Source of the DNA: Apteryx mantelli
Lineage: Eukaryota; Chordata; Aves; Apterygiformes; Apterygidae
DNA: 64,000 bases
Reading direction: 5' to 3'
Assembly (NCBI RefSeq): GCF_036417845.1
Contig: NC_090020.1
Coordinates: 32,162,425-32,226,424, forward strand
Shown here piece by piece: positions 23,201-35,700 of this stretch (its first letter is position 1; each line of letters begins with the position of its first letter). The notes under the pieces were generated by a model. That model saw only the letters and a list, made by a program, of their open reading frames with translations. It did no database searches and had not been told where the DNA came from. The position numbers were made by a program, and so were the translations under genes.

Positions 23201-25120
23201 GATGCAAACTGTGCCATACACTGAGCATCTAAATCAAGCTCAGTACACGCTAGCTCAACAGTGTTTATGCTGCCAATTAAAGGCATCACTTTTTTGAATT
23301 ATATAGGGAGTGAAATGATCTCTGACAGCTGCGAATTGCAGAAAAAAGGATTCTATTGTTCAAAGAACTGCCTTTAATATAGAGAAACCCATGCTAAACT
23401 TTTGATTCCCAAGTATGGCAAACATTAATTGGCCATAAACTTAACAAGAGTTGGTTCACTCATGCCGCAATTTTTGCTCCACTCCCCCACTTTCCTTCTC
23501 ATTACTTCCCATTAGCCGCTCCTAGCAAGTGCTTAACTCAGAAACACCCCACCCCCTACATTCCCATGTTTCCACCTTTATGCCTTCAGCGTTCTCATAC
23601 TATTTTATTTAGCTCTTTCAGCAGCACTTACTCCGCCAGCTGACTTCTACAAAAAACTGGCTAGCTGAGTACAGGCAGCCTGGCAAACTCTCATGGTTTT
23701 GTTGCAAGTCTAAATCCCAGAGATGTTTTAAGAGGTGAGAAGCTCAGATTTCACTCTTTTGAGTGTAGCTTTCTAGCCTTTACAGTTTCAGAGAAAAGAT
23801 TAAAAATGATACCTGAGCACTTTTCAGAAAAACAAAATATGAAAGAACACCAAAAAGGATTGCTTTCTTTAAATCTCATATTTTTTAAGCCGGTCTCATG
23901 ACTTTTGGGTTCATATTTCTTAAAGCTAGGGAATCTTGCACTACGCTGAAACTATACATGTAAATCTTTATTACCTAGCTTTACAGTGCTTGCCTAGTGT
24001 GGTACAGAAGAGAAGATAATCATAGGACATCATAGATGGATCCATTTCAGCATTCTCCTTATTCAAATAAGCTCTGAAATTTACAGGCAAACAAAAGAGA
24101 TTCATAAGGTACAAGAGGTATTTTTTTATACATATATTGCTGCAAGAACCTAACAACAGCCCATTTTTTAGATTTTTCAGTAAGGACTTTCTTCTCTCTC
24201 TCTTAGGCTTGTATTGGTCTAGGAAGGCTATAGAAAAATCTAGGATAAGAAAATGGAAAGAGAGGAGAACAAATATCAGAAAGTTCCATGTATTGTTAAT
24301 CTGAGTAGAGATATGAGCGTTATACTAATTCTATGAGTGACAAAACATATCCCAAATTCATGTCTGGCACATGTGTAGGAAAGAGTGGCAACATGCTATG
24401 GCCAGCTTCTCCATATGGATGCACAAGGTAGATGTATCTTAAGACCATCAGGTGAAATCAGGGCCATTTGTGATAGCTGTTCTGCGGACCCATGCTAGTT
24501 GTGGGCCCCTCCTGGATGTGCTATCCAACAGAGGAGTGGAAGCAGGGATTAAATTTCATGCCCAAGGCCACAGAGATGGGGCGAGATCTCCATCTCTGGT
24601 TTCCCAGCCCCTCCTGTAACGGCTGAATAAAGCCTTTTTCCTCTGTTTCTCTTCCATTCTTGACACACTTTCTTTTCCCGTGTCACCTTCCAACCTTTCT
24701 TGTAGACAGGTTGTACCGCCACATTTTTAAGCATTCAGTACCTCCTGCGGCTGGGACTGAATTTCCACTGTACTGTGGTTTTCTGTTGGGATCCTAACAG
24801 TAATATCTGCTTTGTGAACAGAGGAAGTGTTGTTCTTGTCATCTTCCCATTGACAAGAAGAGCATCTATATCCTGCCTGATGCTTACTTTGCGTGTTGCT
24901 TCAGGGCTGGAGGTGTCTAACAGCGTGTGATTTTGACAGGAGAAAGAGGTAAAATGGTCAGGGTAAATTGCAAATGACCTAGGGGCAGGTATGTGCAGAA
25001 GACAGATGATACTAACCAATATCACATTTCTGTTTTGTTGGATTAGAACTGAGATATTATTTTAACTATTGCCCAGTTTGTGTGACTCATAACCAGGTTG
25101 TCTGTGAAGAGTTCATGAGA
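20244..25120. other. Unique non-coding DNA, no gene seen
   Basis: The longest frame is 157 codons at 20682-21155, with several cysteines but no known domain. No transposon, tandem repeat or RNA gene was found. The text is AT-rich, with a pyrimidine-rich stretch around 23460-23580. Confidence 0.55.
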
Positions 25121-25560
25121 TATGTCTGCCTGGAACAAACACAGAGCACTTTGACTGATCTCGAATTACTTATAATAAATAATTAGGTGCCAGAGTCTAT
25201 TGCTCTGATCCGTAGCTATTCAGCATATCAACATGAACCATGCAAGGGTGCTAATTAAAATGAAGCTGCAGGTTAGAATTTGACAAATCTTTTTATTTAT
25301 GACCCCTGGGGTAAGAAAATAAACATTTTATATTAGTAATTTGCTTGTACAAAGATTGACTTAAGCTTGACATGAAAGCCATTACTAATATCTGTTATTT
25401 TCATACTGATAAATGTTTGGATCTGTATTATAGATATGAAAATATTACACTTTATGTTAATTTGTCAAATAAATTATTGTTGTGTTGTAACCAAACATTA
25501 AATAATGGTAAAATTGCTTATCTATCATCCTGAGTAAAATATGAATATGCAGATGGTAGA
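25121..25560. promoter_or_regulatory. Candidate AT-rich regulatory block
   Basis: It is dense in homeodomain-type cores: CGAATTACTTATAATAAATAATTAGG near the start (described only), GCTAATTAAAATG at about 25250-25262, TTTATTTATGACC and TTAATTTGTCAAATAAATTATTG. It is non-repetitive and lacks open frames. The style matches conserved enhancers in gene deserts; the call is inference without alignment. Confidence 0.25.
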
Positions 25561-28499
25561 TACAAAGGTAGAAAATTGTATTTATTCCCTATTCCAAGTA
25601 TAGGGAACCCAAATATACAGGAATGAATGTATGGCAGACATCATTTTATGGTAATTGTTAATAAAAATTGCAACTTCATGAAATGAGTGATGTAATCATG
25701 AAGGAATAGTTACAGAAAAATTATCATGTTCAGAAATACAGTGTTATTATACACGTTCCTCATATACAAACTATGTCAGGCTTATGGGCTAGTACTTTTT
25801 TTGTTTTCCACACAAAAACCTCTCTTTCACAATGTTAAGTTAAAAAATGGTATTAATAAGAAAGATAGGAAACTTCTCCCTTCCCCTCCCCAGTACTATG
25901 ACATATCATGTGGAACATGAAGCACTGCCTCTTTGAGCTAGAAAATAATAAAAGAAGTATAAGAAAAGACTAATGAAATACAGACAGTCTTCTACCAGGA
26001 GCCACATGAGTTGTCAGTCTAACTATGGCAGGTAATGGTGTGTCTGCACTGCCATTTGCTGTCTGGCTGTGCAACGGATTACACAGCAGTGAATAACTCT
26101 TTGTATTATTAAATGTGGTACTTCTCACACCAACTTAATTCACATCTGTGGAGAGTGAATGCTTTTCCTTGTTAACAGGGGAAGTCTAGCTTGGACAGCA
26201 GCATAAATTCTTCCTGCAGTGCCAATGAGGTATTAAAAAAAAAAAGCCTTTCCCAGACCAGGGCAGATGTGGACCTCATCTGCCTGCACATCTGTGCAAA
26301 GTGCTCCTCAGCTGAGAGCTGAGAGCTGAGGAGCCCCTGCATCTTGCAGGCAGCAGAGCTAACTGGTATGGGGGAGCTACTGCTTCCTCCTTCCCTTCGG
26401 GACTCCTCCACCTCCAGAGTTACGCCACTCACTGGAATTAGATGTCGCCCATCTGAAACTTTTCATTGGCATTTTGATTACTGAAATCAAAGAAACACTC
26501 TTCCAAAACAGCCTGGCAGCCTTTGCTAAAAATTTCTTACTCCTTTAATACTCACAGTCTTGTTGGCATGGAAGAACAAGACAAGATGACTGACAGATTT
26601 TAAGTTATCGATTTGGGGAAAGATTTCAAGAACTGATCCTCAAACACTTTTTTAACTGCATAATCTAATTTAAATTTAATCTACAGCTATGTATTGCCTG
26701 ATGTCCCACAGTACACCTGGGAAGCCTCATTGCAATGGTAAGCAGAGATTCATTTACATAATTTCATCATTAACACCTTAGGATCGCAGTGATCTTAAAA
26801 ATATCTAAGCATATTCCTTGGAGTAAGAATAACATGAACTCCCCCGTGCCTTTTCTAACCATCTTCAACATTCCGTTTAAATACATGTCATTCTAACAAA
26901 TTAATATCTCCTAGGACTTTGTCGCCTTATTGCCTAAATAACAAAAACCCAGATACTTCCTTTTATGTCAAATCAATTTTACCATGTGTCCTGTCCTCCC
27001 TTTCTGTCACACCAGTTAAACAAAATCCCTCTAAATAGGTTTGCTTCTCAGAGCCCCACCTCCTCTCTGTTTTGTACATAGTGTGACAAATACAGGTAAA
27101 TCTAGAGTGTTCAACAAAATTCATGCCTAGGCTGTCTTTGGCCTCTCTGGTGAATCTGTCAATACCAATAAATATTAAAATGACAAACTGGAAATACATT
27201 TGTAATATAACTTCTCATTACATTTGCTCATGTAGACCACTAAGCTGCCTTATTTCAAAAAAGGGCAGAAAGACTGCAGGCTCCATACTCAGCCCCTTGC
27301 AACACCTAGACTTCCAAATGATTTGTGCAGGCTAGTTTCATGAATGTGCAGCTTCGGCATTAACTTGTTCTGCTCAACTACTTTCCTACTCTTCTCTCTC
27401 TTTAAGGGTACCTCTCTCTCTTCATTGACTGTAACAGGAATCAAAGGAGACTAGCTGGTAAGCTAGCCAACTAAGTCACACATTTACTATCTTTTCAACA
27501 GCATGCAGACAAGTACATGCCTTGAACAGATAGTTCCCATGATTATCTAGGCTTAAAAATTCCAAAGTGTCATAGGAAAACACTATTTCTGGGATATTTC
27601 CAGATGAGATAGAGCCAGCCATTTTCAAGAATCCCCAAAGTGTATTAAACAGCAATGTTGGGAAATTTTCAGTGTTGGAAAAGTTTATTTTAACACTTCT
27701 TCTAGTAAAACCTGCAAGAAATCTGAGCATTGCTCATATGTGGTTTCAGCTAGGATAATCTGAAATGGCCAAGAGGAAAAAGACTTTGTATCCATCATCA
27801 GTTCCCTAAGAAATCCAGTTCCTGGTGCACACCCTGCTGAGAACAGTATCTTTTGTTACTGACACACTGATTCCTGAATACCTTTAGTAATAAAAGCAGC
27901 TCTCCCAGTCACTGCTTCCCTTTTCCCCTTTCCAGCTGTAGATGTGAAGACTAAGCAGTAAATCTCACTTTCTCTTCCTGACTCCTCTCTCCGGACTCTT
28001 TGGATGTTTTTCACAATGACCCAGGTGCCTGTCCTGGCCGGTGTAAGCTGATATTGGTCTTTCCATCCATGACACCTGCAAAGCAACATCTGTAAGAGCT
28101 TTTTGCACTTACCTGGCTTGTTTAGGCAACAGGGGAGAGAGGGAAGGATGAGTGTTTTAGGCCTGGTCTTTCCATTGTCTTTGTGAAAACACAGTTTATT
28201 AAGAAAGGGACACACTCACAAGGCTGCTCCCACTACAGAGATGTTGCTTGGTTAGCACTAGCCGAGTTGCCAGAACTGAGGAGAATCCTTCTGCTTAGGC
28301 AGCTGTCATTGCTCAGCCATGCTTTCCTTGCAGAGGATCTGAGCCCTTCTGGCTTGGGGGCTTCATGGACTTGCACACTTGACCTGGAGCTGCTGCTGTC
28401 TGTGAGCTGCACCTACACCAGAGATGATGGGTAAAGCAGCAAGAACCAGGGACTCTGTGACAGAAGGACTTGCAACAAAGCTAAGGCCAGTGCAAATAA
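25561..28499. other. Unique non-coding DNA, no gene seen
   Basis: No recognisable coding exon. Minor local repeats: GCTGAGA units in tandem at about 26308-26330, and A-runs at 26236-26245. The frame at 27856-28215 on the minus strand (119 codons) matches nothing known. Confidence 0.55.
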
Positions 28500-28866
28500 G
28501 AAGAGGAGAAGAGGAGAAGGCTTTGGGGGGACCTAACAGCAGCCTTCAAACGCCCACAAAGAGGTCATCACAAAATTGGAGCCATGCTGTTCACAGTGGT
28601 GCATGGTGGGGGGGGGGGGCAGAAAGACAGTGGGCATAAGGCAAAACAAGAGAGGTTCAAAATGGACATGAGGAGAAAGCTTTTCCTTGTGAGGACAGTC
28701 AAAGAGTGGAAGAGATTGCCCAGAGAGGATGTGCAGACTCCATCCTTGAAGATTTTCAAGACCCACTTAGGTAAAGTCTAGAGCAACCTCATGGGTGACC
28801 CTGCTTTGAGCAGGGGGCTGGACACTGGAGGTCCCTTCTGCCCTGAATTATCCTATGATTCTATAA
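28500..28866 (+). mobile_element. CR1 LINE fragment, older copy
   Basis: A second CR1, this time on the plus strand, about 370 bases of the 3' end. It shows the ORF2 end (separate entry), the 3' UTR blocks GAGCAGGGGGCTGGAC and GGAGGTCCCTTCTGCCCTGA, and the terminal TCCTATGATTCTAT at about 28850-28863. Only about one and a half tail units remain. It differs widely from the copy at 1723-2625 and contains frame breaks and a 12-G run at 28608-28619 inside the body, so it is an older and probably different subfamily. The 5' boundary near 28500 is approximate. Confidence 0.88.
28641..28781 (+). pseudogene. CR1 ORF2 extreme C-terminus, relic
   Basis: In the plus frame ending at 28781 the translation contains MRRKLFLVRTVKEWKRLPRE followed by TPSLKIFKTHLG. 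This aligns with the ORF2 end of the copy at 1812-2625 ([20 protein letters not shown] and [12 protein letters not shown]). The upstream part of the reverse transcriptase is missing or too decayed. It has no catalytic residues and is not functional. Confidence 0.85.
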
Positions 28867-30960
28867 AGTGCTATACATATATGAAAGGCATAGGGTGGCC
28901 AGAAAGTCCAGAAGACCATGGTCCTGCATCCCAGAGGTCACTCTGCTTTGTCACCCAGTTGTTCCTGTCTAGTCATGGAGAGAAAGCTAAGAATGGCACA
29001 TACAGGTCAGGTCTTCACTTGCATGAACGTGAGTCCTTGTTTTCATAGATATACTTAGTGTCTGATAATGCTTCTCTATTTTTTTTGGCATGGAGTAAAG
29101 GAGCATGCCCTGAGAAGCCACAGATTTACCTCCAAGTGAAAGACAACGCCTAGTAATTAACTTTATTGCATCCTTGTGTAGATTTCACTCAGAGCTGTAA
29201 AGGAGAATAATAACTTGGCACTTCCTGCAACACATCCTTGCAGAGACTTGCAGGATAAAGCCTGCGTCTGACATGGATGCTGACCTGGATTAGTGGAAGA
29301 ACCTGAGCTACCAGCCTTTCTCAGATCCATTCACATAGTGTCCTGGAGCTGCATATTTGGGCCGTGAGACCTGACTTCTGTCCAAAGAACATGCAAGGTA
29401 GAAAGGAGAGAACTAAAACAACACAGATATGCTAGCTTAATGCCATGTACAAACACCTTCATCTTCAGCATAGATGAGGTCATTAATGAAAATAGAATGC
29501 CTGGACAGAGCTAGGTAACTATGAATATTACAAGTCTTTTTACTTTTCTATTCTTAGTTATAAAATTCTGGTAATTTCCCAATAGCTGAATGTATTGAAT
29601 TCAATGTAGTACTTCTGAAAGATGCTTTCTAAGAGGCTGAATTTGTAAACTAAGAAAACCCAAGGAAAGTAGCAGCGAAGGCATCTCTCATAATTGATTC
29701 AAGAGTTTCCAGACCAACAATTCCTTTGACCACATTTCCCATAGGATTTCTGTGCACTAACAGTGAGGGGTTATCTCCACACATTTCACCGAGGGAGCTG
29801 ATTACAAGGGTAAATGCTTAGTATTTGATGCAGATTAATGTAAGATAGGCAAAGAAAAAAATGCTGCTTCTTCTGGTTAGTGGTAGTTATGTGTTTGATC
29901 CATCTTTAATGACTTTTTAGCTAACTGCTTACTAAGAGATAATACATGTCAGATCTGCAGCTACAGTTTATGCCTGCAGTTCCATTGCCTTTACTGGAGC
30001 TTCCCCTGTGCTCCCCAGCTGAGTATTTGACCCCTTGAAGTTCTGAGAGGAAGTACATTATACTTTTCAGCTGGAAAAGTGGACCCAAATCTTTCAGTCC
30101 TGGGCTCTGAGCCAAACAGCATAGCTTTAGCCTTTCCCACATTCAGCAACTACTTGCATTTCAATAGCAAAGCCTGGAAACTGTCAAAAACTGCTCTGGA
30201 GGTGGATCTGGTCCTTGTCTACAGCTACATTACTGACACGTATATCAGTGCTTTCAATATACTTACAGTCAAATGGCTTTAAAGACTGTGGAAACTTATA
30301 TATACATCTTCTAACAAGAGGAAAACAGATGTCCTTACAGTGGCTAATATGGGAATCAATGTACTCTGTGTCACCCTTAGCTGCAGGTCATTTGAAAATT
30401 GGTCTGGAAAAAAGGGCTGTTTTTTCATGACACATGTAAATGTTTTGTAAACAAAGATCATCAGCAAAGTTAAAATGCACTGTGTCATCACAAACTGAAA
30501 ATAAGATGCCTTTACATGGGCCTCAGATGCTGCTCAGGCCCATTTGTGAGCCTGTAGTGAGTTAAATTTTCCTGGTGTTGATCATGTGGATGGTACAGAG
30601 TAACTGTGATTTCTGCAGTGAGAAAGAGCAGAATTTTTTTATTACTTCTGTTTTGACTTTAGGAATTTGATTTCTAGGTGAGCATTCTAAAATTAGGAAT
30701 ATAATTCCATAGGACTATAAATCCACAGCTAAACTCCAACAGAGAAAAAGGTCTGGCACAGCTTATCAATTGCCTTGTTGTCAGCTGCAGGGCATACATC
30801 ACAGGAGAGGTGTATGTCAGGTAGGAATGTAGAAAAAGGCCCCAAAAGCAGCTTTTTGAATATTCACAGAGAACTGCATAATGGGTGTCACTGTAGAAAG
30901 TGCAACTGCATCTGAGAGAGAAACGGACACTTTCAGTTAAAAGTTTGATTGAGACTTTTA
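28867..30960. other. Unique non-coding DNA, no gene seen
   Basis: Nothing beyond small chance frames. No repeat or RNA gene supported. Confidence 0.6.
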
Positions 30961-31020
30961 GAGTAAAATCCCAAACTTTTTTAAGTCAGCAGGAATTTTG
31001 CCATTGACATCACCGGAGCC
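30961..31020 (+). repeat. Fossil amniote repeat, sister of the copy at 501-560
   Basis: It begins GAGTAAAATCCCAAACTTT and continues with GGAATTTTGCCATTGACATC, the same two blocks in the same order and orientation as at 501-560 with a few bases' difference in spacing. The match to the remembered consensus core TTTTGCCATTGACTTC is 14 of 16. It is non-coding and probably a MITE-like relic. Confidence 0.55.
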
Positions 31021-31261
31021 TCTATCGTCACTGGCATTCCTAATCCATTTTCGTGCCTGCTAAAATTACGGTAAGCGAGGCAGGATTGCCATCCGCATTA
31101 CAGACCTTGGGGAGATCCCTACTGTATGAGGAGGAATCAGCTCATTTGTGAAGGTCAAAATTGCTGTCTAAATAATTAGTGTTCATCGTTATTGATATTC
31201 TATGTAAAAGCACATTCTGGGATTGAAGCATTGTGGCCTCAGCACCTAATGCTCTTGCCAC

Positions 31262-31412
31262 CATATATCTCATATTTATATATCTCATTTTCTCTCTCTC
31301 TCTCTCTCAATATATTTATATTATATATATATGCAGATATCTTTATGTTTATATATATTTATATTTTTATATATATATCTCATTTATATATCTCATATTT
31401 GTATCTCTCATA
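31262..31412. repeat. AT-rich microsatellite cluster with TATCTCAT units and (TC)9
   Basis: A mixed low-complexity patch: TATCTCAT occurs at 31266-31273, 31281-31288, 31376-31383 and 31389-31396, with a variant at 31402-31411, around a pure (TC)9 at 31291-31308 and long TA-rich stretches. The 169-codon open frame running through it (31192-31701) is low-complexity Ile/Tyr/Ser text and not a gene. Confidence 0.85.
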
Positions 31413-32530
31413 TGCATCTGTGTCCTATTTACACAAATTGCTCCCATGGATGCTAATTCTTCTCAAATTTGGTGAAGTTCATCTTGGCAGGTTGCCAGCA
31501 GCAGGTCTGAGTACTGCTTACATTTCTGAGGGCTGTGATTTGGATCTGAATGAGGCTCGGACCTTGTGCCGGGCCTCCGCTCAGCTCCTCTCCAGCAATA
31601 TGGCAGAAAGGCTGCTTTGGCTCCAGCGCGTGCCTCTTCCTTTCGGCAGGGATGTCGCTGCATTTCGCGCCTCATGTTTCCTAGGATTGGGGTTTCATTA
31701 ACACTTTTGTGTTCTTGCTGCCGGGTTACCATCTAAGCAGCAGCCTTCGAGTGACCCCTGCCTTTTAGAGATGTTTAATAAAAAGTAAAAATGAACAGTT
31801 CATGCCATGGCAAAACAGGGTTTTAACCTCTCCAGAGTCAAAGATGTCCTCCCTCCTTTTAAACAGTAACTGCCTTTTATGTTTCGTAGCTCAAACTCTG
31901 AGTCCTCCCACTGTTTCATTCATCTTTACCTGACCGGACTCCAAGAGAAATTAAAGCCCTTATTAGCAAATGTTTTCATCAGATAAGCTTGGATGCTAAA
32001 AAAATGACAGCATATATCTGGCCAAAGTGGTATTTACTGCCATTTGAGTTCAGCGAGATCTGCCTGAGGAAATGCCTTTATTCATGCTCGGCAGATGGGG
32101 AGTTGAGACATAGGCTGCAAGTGCTGTCCACAATCATGCAGCATGTTTGTGACTGAATGGGGGGTAAATTGCTCCTGAAGAAATTATCAGGCAGAAATAA
32201 AATGCACAAACAAACAGCAATACTTATTTCACATGATGCACAATTAAACAGTGGGAATTCATAGCCAGAGGGTGTTGCGAAGGCTAAAAGTGTGCATAGA
32301 TTCAGTGAGGGATCGGACAGCTCCTTGGGGGAAAAAAAAGCATCAGGAGCTGTAAAATACAAAAATGAACATACAACCTCCAGTTCAGTAACTTCCTAAA
32401 TCTCGGAAACCAGGAGCTCAGTTTTACTGGGGAAGTTACTACACTTCACTACTCTTTTTTTGCCCAGTTATCAACTTCTAGTAGCCACTGTCAGAGCTAG
32501 GATTCTGGTCTACATGGACTTTTGCCCTTT
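31413..32530. other. Unique non-coding DNA, no gene seen
   Basis: A small 13-base palindrome ATGAACAGTTCAT lies at 31791-31803. No coding exon or transposon is recognisable; a frame at 32078-32362 on the minus strand is unremarkable. Confidence 0.5.
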
Positions 32531-32765
32531 TGTATAAAAATTATATATATAAAAGATTATATATACACAAAAATCACACACATATAAATTATACATATAT
32601 ATATATAATGTGTATATGTACATTTGTGCAGATATGTACGCACCTGTTTATGTATCTATACATATCCATATATATATTTATATATGCATATGAATATACA
32701 CGCACCTATAGATACAAATGCCTTACAGACATATATGTATATTCTTCTCTCTCTCTTTTTCTCTT
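32531..32765. repeat. TA/CA microsatellite-like patch ending in a pyrimidine run
   Basis: About 210 bases are dominated by TATA, ATAC and ATGT steps with pure (TA)n stretches (for example around 32595-32606). A 24-base pyrimidine run follows at 32742-32765. Together with the patch at 31262-31412 it makes a low-complexity zone 1.5 kb wide. The 79-codon frame inside is repeat-derived. Confidence 0.85.
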
Positions 32766-35700
32766 ATAAAATATCATTATCAGTCCAGGAGTCTTGAGCC
32801 CCTGCCCAAGGTTAATAGATTTCTTAGAGATGAGTCAAGTATTTGATGCAGCATCCAATGCTTTCTACACAAGGAGCCACAGGAGGACTGAAGCAAAGAA
32901 AAGCACCACTGCACTAAGCAGCTCATCTTTGGGGTGTGTTTGCTAGAGCAGGAGATGAGCGTGGCTCTGAGTGCTCAGCCTGGCACTGTGGTTGGCCATC
33001 TGAGCACCGTGGTCTTGGATGGAGCCAGCCAGTCTCCAGCCAGCCTGCAGGGCAGGTGGGGATGACACAACTGGTCCCCACTAGCGCTGATCAGACAAAC
33101 CTCACGTTACAATGCAGCAGTGCTGGGTGCAGTTTTGGTACTGACATTTTAAAACTCTCTATTTAGAGGTATCATGGTAAATACCTGCAGAGTTCAGTGG
33201 AGCCATCCCGGGTTGAGACAGGAGCTCTGCAACTGTGGATCATCATGCCATAGACACACAATATACCCTGGTACCATAACTTCTGTCCTTCCCAGCCTCT
33301 CTGGTCTCTAATACCGTTGTTTTTCCTGCACTGTACACTAACACAAGCATCCAGCTTGCAGTTGCCTCCCACTTGGGAACACTATGAGGAAAACTGTTCC
33401 TACTGAGCAGCCCTGAAGCCCATGGACACGTATATTACATCAACTATAATTTGACCCAGAACAGTTAGAAGAGAGGCCCTGTCCTTTCTGCTCTTGGCCT
33501 GGGAAATTAATTGTGAATTGAAGCTATGCCGCAGGGTGCAAATAGAGAGTGCTTGTGTAGATGGTTGGATTCAAGACAGCAGATATTTTTCTAGTTGTGA
33601 TTATTTTTGCTTATGTGCTGTGCTCCATTTCAGAGGAGCATCCATGTTTGCCTAGTCCCTCTCTGACACTGTGCTATTCTCACTGTCCTCCAGTGGCTAA
33701 GCCCTCTCAGTGTAATAGCTGCGTTGCTCCTGCTTTCAGGATCCGAAGTCTTTACTCAATGGGAAACTGCAATGCTCACCTCATGGTTTATTGGAGAGTA
33801 CTCTATGAAATACCAGGCTACTGGAGCATAACTCTTTCTATGAACAGAGCCCAAAGAATATTCTGTATAAACTCAACTTGTTTTAAACTGTTTTTCTGCT
33901 GTTGTCAAAACTCTCCTTCATGTTTTTCTTTTGATTGTAGTTTTTTCAGCTGTCCTTTTTTGCAGTGTGAAGTGAATGGATGACTACATGAGGAAAGAAA
34001 CAGGCATCCTATGAGAGGTGGCAGAAAGAAACTCAGGTTTTTTTCATTTGTTCTGGTTTACCTCAAGCTACCCTTTGGGGTGTGGTGTTTGGCTGGTTGC
34101 TCTCACTCACTGCCTCCCTTTCCCCTACAACATCTTTTTGATATGCATGGCATGTCCTAGGACATAAAAGGAGCTGGTAGACTGGATAGATAGGAGAAGG
34201 ATTCTGTGGGCTTGACCTGGCAGTTTTCATGCATTGCAATTTCAAAGGAAAGGGAAATCTCTTCCCAAATTAATGTTTGGGGAAAAACGTAAAATAGGAT
34301 AAGAGCAACGGAATTTTTTCTTTTCCCCTCCCAACTGCAATGAAAAAAAGATGTTTTAAAAAAAAAAAGATTGGGGTCCAGATTTTCCTGTGTTGTGTAC
34401 ATAATTCCTGATCACATCATTGCAGAACTCAAAAGCAAAATTGGTTAATAAAATAGCTAGGTTCCAGCTGAAAGGCAAACTTTAAACAAACATAACAAAG
34501 CAAGCTAAAAAGAAACTAGATTCTAAATAATTGGTTCTAAATAATTGGTTCATTTAAATAATTTAAAACATTTGTGTTACTTTGAGGAGGAAATGTATTT
34601 TTCATGCTGTTTTTAGAAGTATGTGAAATTATAATTGAATAGAAATATAATTGAAATTATATATCCCTTTAAGTGTCTGCAAAACATAAGACTGGATTTC
34701 ATAGGTACAAAACACCTATTTTCTCTTGCTGCCTTAACTGAAGTTACTGAGTGCCTCTGAAAATCAGACCAAATATCAAACTACTCTTGGGCATTGTGGG
34801 ACACATCACCTCTTGCCACTTTTATATTTGAGGAGTAAAGGATGATGGTTAAAGTTTGAAAGTTTAAATCAGATAAGGCCACTATTATCAACCTAAGTTG
34901 GATACAAATTTGGAAGAGGTGAATTTTCTCATTCATTCTTTTTTAAATCAGTGGGTTCTCATTCTTAAATGATTTTTCATTCAAGGTCTTCTAACTCTTG
35001 AGACAATACCGCATTTGGAAAGATTTCAGTTAGTCAGGATGTTAGAGTCTTTACAAAAACAAGTGTTTCCAAGATATTTCCACTAACCTGGCCAAAATCT
35101 TTTGATATAACTAGATGTGATTTGATATTTCCAAAAGCAAAGGCAAAGCCTTGTCTTCATGCACTTTTGATGTAACCTGACCTAGAAAATAACAAGCCTT
35201 TCTACAGCTTGTAACCTATCTCTTCTCTCATTGGGTACATTTAATCTTTGATATTATAGGTAGAAATGAGCAATCTGATTAGCATGTACGTCCTTTCAGA
35301 CTTCAGATTTTCCATAATATATCCCTGGTCTGCCCTGATTTGACATGCTAGTTAGTGAATTAAATTGCAGTTACTCACATTTTAAAAATACAGCCTATAT
35401 CAAATGTGAGTGACATTCTGGATGTGACCAGACCAGCCTCATGCATTTGGGAGACATGCTGATATGCTCCAAAGCCTGTCAAGATGAGCTGCAGTGCCAT
35501 CAGAACCCCATAAAGACTTTAAACTTAATTCACTTCTGTGCTTTCATATTTTATTCTTTGGCAAAGATGAACAAAGATTTCCACTCAGACTTTTCTGGTA
35601 TTACATTGCCTGTACCATCCAAAGGGAGTTCAATAAGACAGATATGTTTAGCTGCAGTATTTTTTCACTCAAGGAGAGTATTGCTTAAAAATAATTTGCT

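Noticed and set aside
31192-31701. 169-codon frame with long Ile/Tyr/Ser stretch
   Set aside because: Half of it is translated microsatellite; not a protein gene.
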